Notes: generated from the letters alone by a model not told the origin. A DNA stretch of 64,000 nucleotides from Acinetobacter sp. ANC 3813 (GCF_002135435.1 NZ_NEGK01000005.1:62001-126000), one strand, 5' to 3'; counted from the stretch's first letter, positions 30,069 to 40,708 are shown. Numbers and translations are program-made.

Positions 30069-31021
30069 TAAGACTTCGCTTGAACTTCAGATGCAGGCTT
30101 TTGTTCTGCAGCTGGGAAATATTGCGGTTTTAAAATGCCTTTTAATTGATCATAAGGAATGGTTAAACGCGGCAGGCCAACCACATATGGGCCAATCTCA
30201 TATTCAGCATATTGCAGGATCAAGCCGTCTTTGCCCAAATAATAATTATTTGAAAGCTTAAACTTCCATGCCTGCTCATATTCTGAAACACTGTCTGCCA
30301 GTTTGGAATCAGTGACCCAAACTTTAAAAGCCTCATGGGCTTTTTTATCCAGCGTGCCGCGTTGTTTCGGCTCAATAATTTGATCCAGTGTGACCAGCTT
30401 CTTGGCTTGAATATCAAAATTATAATATTGCTGTGCCGACGAACCGTGCGCGCCGCCCAAATAGCTGCTGCTGTTCAATACCACTGTCGCCAAAGGCAAT
30501 TCAGCATTTAAAATCTTGGGCTTAATCATCAGGCTGATTTTCTGCGCAGAGCTCAGCGCCTTCAGCTCTTGATCCAGTTTGCCAAAGGCCTGCATATACG
30601 GTGCAGTCTGTTTTTCCAGCTTAATTTTTGGGGTTTCAACTTGCGCCAGCGCTGACTGCGCTGCAGACGTTGCATCAGCTTCGCTCGACGCTGACGGCTC
30701 CTGCTGCTGAGCAGGCTCTACGGATAAAATTTGGCCCAGTTCTTTCAGAATTTCATCATCAATATATTGATCAATAAAACTCTGATTTGAGCTTAACCGC
30801 TCTATCGAGATTTCCGGGCAGCTGTTGCCATCACATTCAGGCATATTTAAATTCAGCTCTTCAGTATCACCGATCAGCTTCATGCTTTGATCGGGCTTCT
30901 CTGCCGGCTTAACTTCAGTTTTTTCTTCCGGCTTCGGCTCTGCTTTTTGCGGCTGGCAAGCGCTCAGCATAACCGCAGACGCCAATAGGCTCATGGCCCA
31001 AATATTTTGATGCTTTAACAT
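30068..31021 (-). CDS. DUF3298/RsiV-like lipoprotein, copy 1
   Basis: The 317-aa lipoprotein has lipobox SAVMLSACQPQKAEPKPEEK, a Lys/Pro/Glu-rich linker (residues 25-50), and a C-terminal RsiV/DUF3298-type domain (SSYLGGAHGSSAQQYYNFDI, LVTLDQIIEPKQRG, LPRLTIPYDQLKGIL). In RsiV this domain binds lysozyme, but here there is no anti-sigma segment. The next gene upstream encodes a paralogue. Function unknown; an envelope role is likely. Confidence 0.75.
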   Translation of the reverse strand: MLKHQNIWAMSLLASAVMLSACQPQKAEPKPEEKTEVKPAEKPDQSMKLIGDTEELNLNMPECDGNSCPEISIERLSSNQSFIDQYIDDEILKELGQILSVEPAQQQEPSASSEADATSAAQSALAQVETPKIKLEKQTAPYMQAFGKLDQELKALSSAQKISLMIKPKILNAELPLATVVLNSSSYLGGAHGSSAQQYYNFDIQAKKLVTLDQIIEPKQRGTLDKKAHEAFKVWVTDSKLADSVSEYEQAWKFKLSNNYYLGKDGLILQYAEYEIGPYVVGLPRLTIPYDQLKGILKPQYFPAAEQKPASEVQAKS

Positions 31022-31073
31022 GAATAAACTGTCTCTCTTCTATGACCCAGCGGCATCATTCATTAATGCTTCA

Positions 31074-31922
31074 TTAGAACATATGCTGATATGCATCCGC
31101 TTTCAAGACTTGCTGTGTTTGTTGTTTTGTTAAATATATGTCCAGCTGCTTCGCATCTTTTACAATTTCATGCGGACGGTAATGCAAGCCTACGCCTTCC
31201 TGATCAAAGAACCAGTCGGACTGTCCCCAGTACAACTTTTTCGGTGCACTGGCCTGTACTGCGCTGTCCTGTTCCTTCAGCCATTTGGCGTAGGCATCCT
31301 GCACAATATTGTTCATATTCGCCTGCTGTTTAGGTTCAATGATATCCAATAAGCTGACGCCTTTTTGGCTACGGCGGTCTGCGACAAAGAAATAATGACG
31401 ATCTTTTACTTTAATATTTTCCTGCGCGCTGTCTATGCCTACTTGCAGCAGCACATACTGATTGCGCTGATAAGGAATACGGGTATACAGCGCCAAAGAA
31501 TAAGGCTGATTGCTTTTCAGCTCAGCTTGCCATGCATCAGACTTTTTCACATAGGCATTAATGGCCTGCTGCAGGCTCAAATTTTGCTTCTGACCAATTT
31601 GGTCCTGCACCGCCAGCGCCTGATTACGCTCAATCCAGGTATTCAGCCATGCATCGGCTGTATGTATTGTCTGTATATCCAAATCAATACAGCTTTTATT
31701 TTCACAAAATGGCTGTGCAATTTTTGCCAGCTGTTCCTGCGTATTCAGATAGGGCAATAAATCTTCGTTATCTGATGACTCTTTATCTAAGGAAAATACC
31801 GATGCCTTTTCTTCTGTTTCTGAAGGCTGTGGTTTTTTAGAATCATCACAGGCGCTCAGCAGCAGCGCAGCGCCGAGCATTGAAATAGCGACTGTGTCCT
31901 TGATGAAATTCATATCATGCAT
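31074..31922 (-). CDS. DUF3298/RsiV-like lipoprotein, copy 2
   Basis: This 282-aa lipoprotein (lipobox MLGAALLLSACDDSKKPQP) shares its layout with its neighbour: YTRIPYQRNQYVLLQVGID, GVSLLDIIEPKQQANMN and an N-terminal disordered acidic region. IIEPKQ is the shared motif that shows paralogy. The start could be 31922 or the ATG three codons later (MNFIKDT); neither has a strong ribosome site. The pair probably arose by tandem duplication and has diverged widely. Confidence 0.7.
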   Translation of the reverse strand: MHDMNFIKDTVAISMLGAALLLSACDDSKKPQPSETEEKASVFSLDKESSDNEDLLPYLNTQEQLAKIAQPFCENKSCIDLDIQTIHTADAWLNTWIERNQALAVQDQIGQKQNLSLQQAINAYVKKSDAWQAELKSNQPYSLALYTRIPYQRNQYVLLQVGIDSAQENIKVKDRHYFFVADRRSQKGVSLLDIIEPKQQANMNNIVQDAYAKWLKEQDSAVQASAPKKLYWGQSDWFFDQEGVGLHYRPHEIVKDAKQLDIYLTKQQTQQVLKADAYQHMF

Positions 31923-31956
31923 AAATGGAAAGCTGAAATTAAAATCAATCTACCAT

Positions 31957-31990
31957 AAAACAAAACAGCTTCATGTGAAGCTGTCTTATT
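31957..31990 (-). terminator. prfC terminator
   Basis: ACAGCTTC/GAAGCTGT stem with ATGT loop, followed on the minus strand by UUUUGUUUUA. It lies about 20 bp past the prfC stop; a T-rich tail on the other side may serve nothing. Confidence 0.75.
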
Positions 31991-32008
31991 TTTTATCAGA
32001 TTGGAGAC

Positions 32009-33601
32009 TTAGTGCTCGCGGGTATTGCGGAACTGAATATCCGGATAGCGTTCCTGCATCAATTGCAGATTCACGCGGCTTGGCGCCAAATACGTCAAGT
32101 GGCCGCCGCCATCTACAGACAGCTGATCATGGGCTTTTTTCTTAAACTCATTGAACTTCTTGTCATCGTCGCATGACACCCAGCGCACAGTATTAATGCT
32201 CACAGGCTCATAAATACAGTCGACTTTGTATTCTTCTTTCAAACGGTATGCCACCACTTCAAACTGCAGCACACCTACCGCACCCACGATCAAATCATTG
32301 CTGTTTTGCGGCATGAAGACCTGCGTAGCGCCTTCTTCTGAAAGCTCTTTTAAGCCTTTTTGCAGCTGTTTAGATTTCAGCGGATCTTTTAGGCGCACAC
32401 GGCGGAACATTTCCGGCGCAAAGTGAGGAATACCAGTAAATTGCAGTTTCTCACCCGATGTAAACGTATCGCCAATTTGAATTGTGCCGTGGTTGTGCAA
32501 ACCAATAATATCGCCCGGCCATGCTTCTTCTAAATGCTGACGGTCACCGGCAAGGAATGTTAAAGCATCGCTGATGCGGATCTCTTTATCAATACGCACA
32601 TGCTTCATTTTCAAACCGCGTTCATATTTGCCTGAACAGATACGCATGAAGGCAATACGGTCACGGTGTTTTGGATCCATATTGGCTTGAATTTTAAAGA
32701 CGAAGCCCGTAAATCCTTCTTCTGTCGATTCAACTTTACGCACTTCAGTCGGATGCGCTTTCGGTTCAGGTGCATAGTTTGAAAATGCATCCAATACATG
32801 GTCTACACCAAAGTTGCCCAAAGCCGTACCAAACAGTACAGGAGTTTGACGGCCTGCCAAAAATTCTTCGCGGTCTAAAGGCTCATTGGCCATTTGCACC
32901 AATTCTAAAGATTCTTCAAATGCCGCCCATGCCAATTCGCCAACTTTTTCACGCAGGTCTGGGTAGTCATAGCCATCACGCACTTCAATGTCGGTAATGG
33001 TTGAACCAAAGCCTGCTTTATAAACGTAGAATTTTTCTTCAATTAAATTGAATACACCAGCAAAATCACGGCCAGTACCCAAAGGCCATGTTATTGGTAC
33101 ACATTTAATTTTCAGGACATTTTCAATTTCATCCAAAAGCTCTAAAGGCTCACGGATTTCACGGTCCATCTTGTTTACAAATGAAATGATTGGCGTGTCG
33201 CGCATACGGCAGACTTCCATCAATTTCACAGTACGGTCTTCGACACCTTTTGCGCCGTCAATCACCATCAACGCAGAGTCGACCGCAGTTAATGTACGGT
33301 AGGTATCTTCCGAGAAATCTTCATGCCCTGGGGTGTCGAGCAGGTTGATCATCTTGTCTTTAAAAGGGAACTGCATCACCGAGGTCGTAATGGAGATGCC
33401 GCGCTCTTTTTCCATTTCCATCCAGTCAGATGTAGCTGCACGGTCTGACTTACGGCTTTTTACCATCCCTGCAATCTGAATGGCTTGACCCCATAACAGT
33501 AGTTTTTCTGTCATGGTGGTTTTACCGGCATCGGGGTGGGAAATAATAGCGAATGTACGACGCTGAGCGACCTGCGCCGCTAATTCTTGTTTAAAACTCA
33601 T
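32009..33601 (-). CDS. prfC: Peptide chain release factor 3
   Basis: RF3 is the GTPase that recycles RF1/RF2 after termination. The G domain has G1 [14 protein letters not shown]2 [10 protein letters not shown]3 [14 protein letters not shown], and G4 VNKMDRE. Domains 2 and 3 follow. 530 aa is typical. It stands alone with its own terminator. Confidence 0.97.
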   Translation of the reverse strand: MSFKQELAAQVAQRRTFAIISHPDAGKTTMTEKLLLWGQAIQIAGMVKSRKSDRAATSDWMEMEKERGISITTSVMQFPFKDKMINLLDTPGHEDFSEDTYRTLTAVDSALMVIDGAKGVEDRTVKLMEVCRMRDTPIISFVNKMDREIREPLELLDEIENVLKIKCVPITWPLGTGRDFAGVFNLIEEKFYVYKAGFGSTITDIEVRDGYDYPDLREKVGELAWAAFEESLELVQMANEPLDREEFLAGRQTPVLFGTALGNFGVDHVLDAFSNYAPEPKAHPTEVRKVESTEEGFTGFVFKIQANMDPKHRDRIAFMRICSGKYERGLKMKHVRIDKEIRISDALTFLAGDRQHLEEAWPGDIIGLHNHGTIQIGDTFTSGEKLQFTGIPHFAPEMFRRVRLKDPLKSKQLQKGLKELSEEGATQVFMPQNSNDLIVGAVGVLQFEVVAYRLKEEYKVDCIYEPVSINTVRWVSCDDDKKFNEFKKKAHDQLSVDGGGHLTYLAPSRVNLQLMQERYPDIQFRNTREH

Positions 33602-33880
33602 GGAAAGACACCTGCTGCAGACACGCAGCGTAAAAGACCAAATCTGATCAATTTAAAAATTGGCGATATTGTAGCAGATTTATAGCGCAGAATTACCTAT
33701 TGTTGATACATCCGCGCAGAGCCTTTTCAGGCGCAATTTCAAGAAAAAAGTTGGAACTAAAAAGCCATGTTTAATCATTGGAACAGCGCAATGCCCAAAT
33801 GAGTTCATTCGCGCCAAAATTAACTGATGCAAAGGCATAAATACACTTTATGGCTATTGAATACCAACTGATTTTTAAGT

Positions 33881-35938
33881 CTATAAATACTCAGACGCTT
33901 CCAAACGTGCCACACCCACTGGTAACCCCAACAAATAACCTTGCAGCTGCTGACAGCCTAAACGTGTCAAAATCTCAGCCTGCAGCGGTGTTTCAATCCC
34001 CTCAGCCGTGACAACCAAACCAAGCTTAATAGCCAACTGAATAATACTTTCTAAAATCATTTCTTCTTTAGAATTGGTCGACAAATCGTTAATAAATTCT
34101 TTATCAATTTTCAGCTCATCAACTGGCAGATTTTTCAGGTATAAAAAGCTGGAATGCCCTGTACCAAAATCATCAATCGCAAGCTTAATGCCCATTTTTC
34201 TTAAGCGTTCCAATGTACGGATACTGCTGTCAATATGATGCATCGCTGTTGATTCTGTAATTTCAATCATAATAAAGCTTGGATCAACTTGATACTTCGC
34301 CAGTAATTCTTCCAAGGTCGAAAACAGATGCTTATGTTCAAACTGAATCGCAGACAAGTTAACGGAAATGGGCAAAAATTGCGGATGGGTTTTTTCCCAA
34401 ATTTTGATCTGTCTGCACGCTTCTTCCAGCGCCCAATAGCCCATGCGGATAATCAGGCCTGTTTTTTCTGCACCACGGATAAACATATTGGGTGTCAGTA
34501 AGCCCAAATTGGGATGCTTCCAGCGGATCAGTGCTTCTACACCGCAAATCCCGCGCTCACAGGCTTTGAATTTTGGCTGATAGAACAGCGTAAACTGCTG
34601 GTCTTCCACAGCTTTGTACAAATCATTGATCAGTTTGGTTTGGCTCTTTGCCTCATTTTGATCTGAACTGAAACAGAACAGAGAAAAAGTGTTTCTTCCC
34701 TGATCTTTAGAGGTCAGCATCGCAGCATCAGCATTAATCAGTAAATCCTGCAAATTACTGCCATGCTCTGGATACATCGCAATACCAATACTGCCTGAAA
34801 CATTGATTTCTTTGCCCGCAATCATAAAGCTGTCCTGAATCAGCTCTAAAATTTTTTCTGCAACAGCCGCAGCGCGCTCTGAAGTTGAAGACTCCAGCAC
34901 CATCAGAAATTCATCGCCGCCAATGCGCAGCAATTTAGAATGATCATCTAAAAGGCGGTGCAAACGGTTAGACAGCTGAATCAGCAGCTGATCGCCCACA
35001 TGATGCCCAAATACGTCATTGACCGCTTTAAAGCGGTCTAAATCGATATATAAAAAGGCGATCTGATCTTTCTGATAACGGTAGTCGGTAAATAAAAAGT
35101 GCGCATATTCCGCCAAGAACAGACGGTTGGGCAGTTTGGTTAAATTATCCTGTACCGCCAAATTAGCCAGTTCACGATTGGCTTTGGTCAGCTGGCGGCT
35201 GCGTTCTTCTAAACGCCGCTCCAATATTGCTACGCAAAATGCCACACCAAGAACCAAACATGTCACAAAAATGACCGTCAGCAGCTGCAGGTCAAAGCCC
35301 TTAGCCATCTCAATTTTGGCCGCAGCATCTACGGGAACAAAATTCATCGCTGCCATGCCGGTGTAGTGCATGACAACAATGGTCATGGTCAAGGTAAAGG
35401 CAACGGCGATTCGAAGTACATGCTTAAAATGCCGCGCATGCTTATTGCGAAAAGCCAGCAGGAACGTGATCCACGACCCGCCAATGGCAATAAGCACTGA
35501 GCAGCTGGTCAATACTGGCTCATAACGGACTTCATAGCCCTCAATATCCATAGCCATCATGCCTGTATAATGCATGCCTGCAATACCCAGCCCCATAAGC
35601 ACTGAACCTAAAGTCAGCCGAATCAATGGCAGGGTAAAGCGTGTAGTCAGCCAGACTGCAAAGACCGAAGCGGCAAAGGCAATCAGATAGGAAACCACCG
35701 TAAAATAGGTATTAAAAGACTGATCACCCGGCATGTGGCTGGCCATCATGGCCACAAAATGCATACACCAGATTGCCGCGCCAAGCAGGGCGCCGCTTAA
35801 GATGAGGATCAGCCATTCATATTTAGGCCTGGAACCTCTGAAAAGTGTCTGTTCTAAAGAAACAGCAAAATAACATGCCAGCAATGCAACTATGGCAGAA
35901 CCGAGCACAAGACTGTAGTCATAATGTATATGCGTCAT
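33881..35938 (-). CDS. MHYT-GGDEF-EAL c-di-GMP turnover protein
   Basis: The 685-aa protein has seven or so N-terminal TM helices with repeated MHYT motifs (CMHFVAMMAS, GMHYTGMMAMD, VMHYTGMAAMN), proposed to bind copper or gas. They are followed by an intact GGDEF (RIGGDEFLMVLES) and an intact EAL (CGVEALIRWKHP, DDFGTGHSSFLYLKNLP). Both synthesis and hydrolysis of c-di-GMP are possible. The frame opens at TTG 35956, but ATG 35938 gives MTHIHYDYSLVLG and is the more likely start. It stands alone. Confidence 0.92.
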   Translation of the reverse strand: MTHIHYDYSLVLGSAIVALLACYFAVSLEQTLFRGSRPKYEWLILILSGALLGAAIWCMHFVAMMASHMPGDQSFNTYFTVVSYLIAFAASVFAVWLTTRFTLPLIRLTLGSVLMGLGIAGMHYTGMMAMDIEGYEVRYEPVLTSCSVLIAIGGSWITFLLAFRNKHARHFKHVLRIAVAFTLTMTIVVMHYTGMAAMNFVPVDAAAKIEMAKGFDLQLLTVIFVTCLVLGVAFCVAILERRLEERSRQLTKANRELANLAVQDNLTKLPNRLFLAEYAHFLFTDYRYQKDQIAFLYIDLDRFKAVNDVFGHHVGDQLLIQLSNRLHRLLDDHSKLLRIGGDEFLMVLESSTSERAAAVAEKILELIQDSFMIAGKEINVSGSIGIAMYPEHGSNLQDLLINADAAMLTSKDQGRNTFSLFCFSSDQNEAKSQTKLINDLYKAVEDQQFTLFYQPKFKACERGICGVEALIRWKHPNLGLLTPNMFIRGAEKTGLIIRMGYWALEEACRQIKIWEKTHPQFLPISVNLSAIQFEHKHLFSTLEELLAKYQVDPSFIMIEITESTAMHHIDSSIRTLERLRKMGIKLAIDDFGTGHSSFLYLKNLPVDELKIDKEFINDLSTNSKEEMILESIIQLAIKLGLVVTAEGIETPLQAEILTRLGCQQLQGYLLGLPVGVARLEASEYL

Positions 35939-35956
35939 AAAATAGATTCCGCACAA

Positions 35957-36289
35957 GCCTTTGATGTTATTTTGTTCAAATTAAATGACCAATATTTATA
36001 AGTTGCTTGCCTTAAAATAAACGAAAAATTATCGGCAAAAAAATAAAACTAATGATTCTAGAATCTTATACTCTTTAGCTTTGGTCAAGCATTTATTCTA
36101 TGTTTTACAGCGACTTGTCATTTTTATAAAAAAAACTTTAAGATCAATCACTAAAATGACAGAAAACATTGCACTGTTTCCACTTCATTCGTCAGATTTT
36201 CATTATTTTTTTTAAATATAAATCTTTCAGGCATAAAAAAACCAGCTGGCCAAAGCCTGCTGGTTTTTAAGCGCATTTAAATCATCACA
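35957..36289. other. 333-bp gap between MHYT gene and tail-specific protease gene
   Basis: Contains the likely promoter of the MHYT gene and the terminator of the protease gene (36235-36268). It is AT-rich. I see no gene in it; a 19-codon ATG frame on the plus strand lacks a ribosome site. Confidence 0.5.
36235..36268 (-). terminator. Terminator of tail-specific protease gene
   Basis: AAAACCAGC/GCTGGTTTT stem with an internal GGCC/AGCC portion and A/T-runs on both sides. It lies about 22 bp after the stop at 36290. Confidence 0.78.
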
Positions 36290-38488
36290 TTAAGGTGCAG
36301 CTTTTGCCGTGCCTTGAAGCTTTGAATAATCCAGCAGTACAGATGCAGCTTCTTTCACAAAAGCCTCATCTTCTGGCAGCGCTGGACGCTGATTTGCTTT
36401 CATTTTTGCACGTGTCTCAACCAATGCATCCATGGAAGCCTGATAGCTTTCCCAGTTGCCATAAGGTTTTAAACCAGTCGCTTTACGGCGCTCATTTTCC
36501 GCTGTCAGCGTTTTCTGCTCCATATCCAGCAGTTCCGCTTTACGCTTTTGCAAATCCAGCACAACCTGTTTTTGCTCATCGGCTTTTTTGGCTAACGCTG
36601 TACGCTGATTAAGATATTTAAACTGCGGATCTACATTTACACGCAGTTCTGAAGATTTCACTAAATCAGGCACATAGCTTTGAATTGAGCCTTCACGCTT
36701 AAATGGCGCTGTTGGAATCGTATCCCATTTCAAAGCATTCTTTGATTTGCGCTCACCAAACTCATCATTGTAGATATCGACCAGTTTAATGTCCGGCACA
36801 ACGCCTTTGTTTTGCGTACTGCCGCCTGTAACACGGTAGAACTTACGCTGCGTCAGCGTTGCTTGGCCATAAGCCAGCGAATCCAGCTGAACTTGCGCTG
36901 TCCCCTTACCTGTTGTGGTACTGCCAATCACAATGCCGCGCTCATAGTCCTGAATCGCAGCTGAATAAATTTCGCTTGCAGATGCAGAAGCCAAGTTAAT
37001 CAGTACCGCCATTGGGCCTGCATAAGTTTGCGCACCGCCATCTTCATCTTCAAAGACGCTGACATTGCCATTGCCGTCACGAATCTGCACGACTGGTCCA
37101 GATTTAATGACCTGCCCCAGCATACGTGCAACTTCTTCCAGTGAACCACCAGGGTTGTTGCGTAAATCAACAATGACGCCATCAACATTTTGAGCTGCTA
37201 AAGATTTTAATGCCTTGTTGGTATCTTCAGAAACCGACCGGTAATTCGCACCTTCACGGCGCGCACGGTAGTTCAAATAGAAAGATGGAATTTCAAGGAC
37301 ACCGAATTTATGTTTTTTGCCGTCACGTTCAATTTCCACAATACGTGAACGCACGCCCGCATCTTCTTCCTGAATCACATCGCGTACAATCGTTACGTTG
37401 CGCGCTTGGCTCATTGAAGCGCCAGCACCCAGCAAACGCAAAGTCACTTTGGTACCGCGCTTACCGCGGATCAAGCCCACAATTTCATTGCTCGGCCAGC
37501 CAATCACATCCACCATTTTGTCGCCGTCTTGCGCAACGCCAATAATGCGGTCACCCGCTTTGACTTGTCCTGACTTGCTCGCAGGCCCGCCTTCTACAAT
37601 GGTTTCAATTTTAGTGTAGTCTTCATTGCCGCGGTCTGGGCGGATCGACACCCCAACCCCTTCCAGCTGCAACGTGGTCTGACGGTTCAGTTCCATCGCA
37701 TCCACAGGCGGGAAATAATTGCTGTGCGGATCATAGGTCAGCATCATCGCGTTGAGGGTTTTATCCAACACATCATCGCTTTTCAGACGGCTGACTCGTT
37801 CCAGCTGACGGTTAAAGCGCTTGGTGAGCGTCTGCACTGGCGTTAAATCTTCTGGGCCAGTTAAGTCCTGGCCATTGGCCAATTCAGGATTCTCTTTCAG
37901 CGCCTTTTGCTTCGCCAGCTCTTCTTCTTTGCTGATGGTCAGGTTAATCAGCTGCGACACCAGCATTTTATTCCAATGCGCGCGTTGCGTTGCCTCTGTT
38001 GCAAAGAATGGCGCTTTTTCACGGTCCGTTTCAATATAAGTATTCGGCTGGTTTAAATTCTGTGGCTTTTTCAATTCTGCCAGCATAAAGCTGTAGAACT
38101 GTTTTAGGCGCTCGCGGTATTGCGCATGAATTTCATATGGCCCAGCTAAATTGCCAGCTTTCAGATTGGCGCCGAAATTTGAGCCAAAACGCTTTTTATA
38201 ATCAGCGACGTCCGAAGCTAAAAACAGCGTATGCTCTGGGTCTAAACTGTCGATATAAAAATCGAGGATACGGTTAGACGTGTTGGCATCCAAGCGCTGA
38301 TTCAAATAGTGCTGACGGTCAACCAAGGTTGCCAATTGACGGGAAACCAAAGCTTGCTCTTGTGAAGGCTGAATTGTATTTGAAACTGCAGCGGTGCTTT
38401 CCGCAGCAATCGCTTCATTTACAACATGAGTGAAAAATAAACCGCCAGTTGCAACTGCAACGGCGCAAGCTATTGTCTGAAGTTTCAT
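36290..38488 (-). CDS. prc: Periplasmic carboxy-terminal (tail-specific) protease
   Basis: From ATG 38488 the protein is 732 aa, with signal peptide (MKLQTIACAVAVATGG...). It contains a PDZ domain (SIRPDRGNEDYTKIETIVEGGPA), an S41 peptidase domain with Ser in NLASASASEIYSAA and Lys in GSTTTGKGTAQ, and a C-terminal DUF3340 region. It cleaves C-terminal tails of periplasmic proteins and, in related bacteria, peptidoglycan endopeptidases. The frame begins 11 codons earlier but that stretch is not signal-like. AAGGAAG lies 12 bases before ATG 38488. Confidence 0.9.
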   Translation of the reverse strand: MKLQTIACAVAVATGGLFFTHVVNEAIAAESTAAVSNTIQPSQEQALVSRQLATLVDRQHYLNQRLDANTSNRILDFYIDSLDPEHTLFLASDVADYKKRFGSNFGANLKAGNLAGPYEIHAQYRERLKQFYSFMLAELKKPQNLNQPNTYIETDREKAPFFATEATQRAHWNKMLVSQLINLTISKEEELAKQKALKENPELANGQDLTGPEDLTPVQTLTKRFNRQLERVSRLKSDDVLDKTLNAMMLTYDPHSNYFPPVDAMELNRQTTLQLEGVGVSIRPDRGNEDYTKIETIVEGGPASKSGQVKAGDRIIGVAQDGDKMVDVIGWPSNEIVGLIRGKRGTKVTLRLLGAGASMSQARNVTIVRDVIQEEDAGVRSRIVEIERDGKKHKFGVLEIPSFYLNYRARREGANYRSVSEDTNKALKSLAAQNVDGVIVDLRNNPGGSLEEVARMLGQVIKSGPVVQIRDGNGNVSVFEDEDGGAQTYAGPMAVLINLASASASEIYSAAIQDYERGIVIGSTTTGKGTAQVQLDSLAYGQATLTQRKFYRVTGGSTQNKGVVPDIKLVDIYNDEFGERKSKNALKWDTIPTAPFKREGSIQSYVPDLVKSSELRVNVDPQFKYLNQRTALAKKADEQKQVVLDLQKRKAELLDMEQKTLTAENERRKATGLKPYGNWESYQASMDALVETRAKMKANQRPALPEDEAFVKEAASVLLDYSKLQGTAKAAP

Positions 38489-38687
38489 AAATATGTAGTA
38501 CTTCCTTGGTTTCCTAACCAAATTGCCGTGTCATTTTTTGACTTGAACTGAACATTTTCAAAATCTTAAATGACTTAATCTGTTTATGTCGTGTAGTTTT
38601 ATCATAATCTGTGCTGACAAAGTGTAGCAAAACATTGCAGAATTCAGGTATTGTTTTTCCCTAAAAACTCCAACACGGACCCTCAAT

Positions 38688-39713
38688 ATGATTGGCGCAT
38701 TAATGCTCGACATAGCCGGCACAGAACTTACTCAAGAAGATATTGAACTATTGCAGGCTCCGCAAGTCGGCGGGATGATTTTATTTGGCCGCAATATTGA
38801 ATCACCTGAGCAAGTGCGCGCTTTAACCGACCATATGCGCCAGGTCCGTCCCGATATTTTGATTGCTGTCGATCAGGAAGGCGGACGTGTACAGCGTTTA
38901 AAAAAAGGCTTTACCCTGCTGCCTGCTATGGGCAAGTTTGGCGAAGTTTACTTAAGCCAACCTGAAAAAGCGCTGGAACTTGCAGAACAGTGCGGCTGGC
39001 TCATGGCTGCCGAGGTCTTGGCTGTGGGCATCGATTTCAGCTTTGCGCCTGTTTTAGACTTAAATGACATCAGTGATGTGATTGGCGACCGCAGTTTTGC
39101 CCAGAACATGCAAGACATCGTACCGCTGGCCAGCGCATTCCTCAAAGGGATGAAACGTGCTGGCATGGCGTCTACAGGCAAACATTTCCCAGGCCATGGT
39201 TCAGTCAAAGCAGACTCGCATGTGGCGGCAGCGGTCGACTCACGCAGCTATGATGAAATTTACCAAAAAGACATGCAGAGTTTTATTCAGCTGATGCCTC
39301 AGCTGGAAGCATTGATGCCTGCGCATGTGATTTACGATCAGGTTGATCCTAACCCAGCCGGTTTCTCGCCTTATTGGATTCAGCAAGTACTGCGCAAAGA
39401 ACTAAAATTTGACGGCGTATTGTTCTCTGACGACCTCAGCATGCAAGCCGCATGTGTGGCAGGCGGCGCAGATGCACGCATTCAGGCCGCATTAAGTGCT
39501 GGCTGTGATATGGGGCTGGTCTGCAACAACCGAGAATCCGCCTGCACGGCTTTAGAAGGCATTTCCAATCTTCCGCTGCCAAATCAGCAGCGCTTAGAAC
39601 GCATGCGCGGTAAAATTCCTCATCTTCAAGTGGGACAGCAGCTGGATTTAGGTACAGACTGGGCAAATACCCGTGACCGCATTGTCGATTTTAAAAACCA
39701 ATTCAGCGCTTAA
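38688..39713 (+). CDS. nagZ: Beta-N-acetylhexosaminidase NagZ
   Basis: NagZ removes GlcNAc from anhydro-muropeptides during cell-wall recycling in the cytoplasm. GH3 motifs: AVDQEGGRVQRLKKGFT, GKHFPGHGSVKADSH (catalytic His region) and FSDDLSMQAA (Asp nucleophile). 341 aa is standard. The gene is divergent from the tail protease. Confidence 0.96.
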   Translation: MIGALMLDIAGTELTQEDIELLQAPQVGGMILFGRNIESPEQVRALTDHMRQVRPDILIAVDQEGGRVQRLKKGFTLLPAMGKFGEVYLSQPEKALELAEQCGWLMAAEVLAVGIDFSFAPVLDLNDISDVIGDRSFAQNMQDIVPLASAFLKGMKRAGMASTGKHFPGHGSVKADSHVAAAVDSRSYDEIYQKDMQSFIQLMPQLEALMPAHVIYDQVDPNPAGFSPYWIQQVLRKELKFDGVLFSDDLSMQAACVAGGADARIQAALSAGCDMGLVCNNRESACTALEGISNLPLPNQQRLERMRGKIPHLQVGQQLDLGTDWANTRDRIVDFKNQFSA

Positions 39714-39733
39714 TGGCTTTAAATAAAAAACGA

Positions 39734-39763
39734 TAAAAGGAACACGACAGCGTGTTCCTTTTT
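39734..39763 (+). terminator. nagZ terminator
   Basis: AAAAGGAACACG/CGTGTTCCTTTT perfect stem, ACAG loop, followed by T's, about 20 bp past the nagZ stop. Confidence 0.88.
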
Positions 39764-39835
39764 GATTATGATGATAAAAACAGCAGCCCCCCTGCAGCAA
39801 AGTAAAATTAAAAGAAAATCTAAGGTTTAGCGTTT

Positions 39836-40708
39836 ATGGCTCAAAATTTGTCTGAACACCGTCATATTTCATTTACAGCACACTATACCGGCTATATTTG
39901 GTACAGCATGGGCATCTCTCATCCTGTATTTGCCACGGGCAAAGGAAAGTTCTTAGCCAAACTATTACACCCTCTGGAAAGCTGGGCAGAAAAGCATGTC
40001 GGCGGCAGCATGCGCACCACGCTCAAACAGCGCCATAGCATCATTGACCAGCAGCTGAATACGCTGATAGAGCAGCACCCTGATCTGCAAATTCTTGAGA
40101 TTGCCTGCGGATTGTCGCCGCGCAGCTGGAACTTCCGTCAAAAATTCCCGCAAATTGATTACCGAGAATTAGATTTGCCCGATATGGCAAAAATCAAAAC
40201 TCAAGCCCTGCAGCAATTAGATGCAGCAGCCCCTGAAGTGCTGACTGCCGATATTTTCACGCAAGATTTCGAAAGGATTTTCCAAAGCTTTGATACAACC
40301 CGGCCGCTGGCGGTGATCAGTGAAGGCTTAATTAATTATTTTGATAAAACCATGCTGAATCAGCTGCTGCAAGGCATGACAGAATATGCACAGGATTTTC
40401 CAGAACTGCATTACCTCACAGATATCTATCCAGAACCCGTAAAAAATAAACTCGCCAACTTTATCTGGACCAGCAGCAAGCTGCTCAAAGTCATGTCGCG
40501 CAGCGCCTTCAGTTTTCACTTCGTGAATCCAGCCGAAGTTCAAAGCTTTTTTGGACATGCAGGATTCAATCAGGTCAATGTACTGCAGCCTGCTCACGCT
40601 TTAAAAGCGCAAGACAGCAGCAATGTCATCACCTTTCAAAACAATGAAGAACATGGCGGAGACTTAGTCTGGGTCATCCATGCAGCGATAAAAAAACAGC
40701 GCTCATAG
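39836..40708 (+). CDS. LCM-family SAM-dependent methyltransferase
   Basis: The 290-aa protein has ILEIACGLSPRSWNF (SAM motif I, ExxCG), a DLPDMAKIK acidic motif II, and NFxD-like AVISEGLINYF. This fits the leucine carboxyl methyltransferase (Ppm1) family, which in bacteria methylates diverse O-substrates. Substrate unknown. Its stop codon sits inside the downstream terminator stem. Confidence 0.75.
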   Translation: MAQNLSEHRHISFTAHYTGYIWYSMGISHPVFATGKGKFLAKLLHPLESWAEKHVGGSMRTTLKQRHSIIDQQLNTLIEQHPDLQILEIACGLSPRSWNFRQKFPQIDYRELDLPDMAKIKTQALQQLDAAAPEVLTADIFTQDFERIFQSFDTTRPLAVISEGLINYFDKTMLNQLLQGMTEYAQDFPELHYLTDIYPEPVKNKLANFIWTSSKLLKVMSRSAFSFHFVNPAEVQSFFGHAGFNQVNVLQPAHALKAQDSSNVITFQNNEEHGGDLVWVIHAAIKKQRS

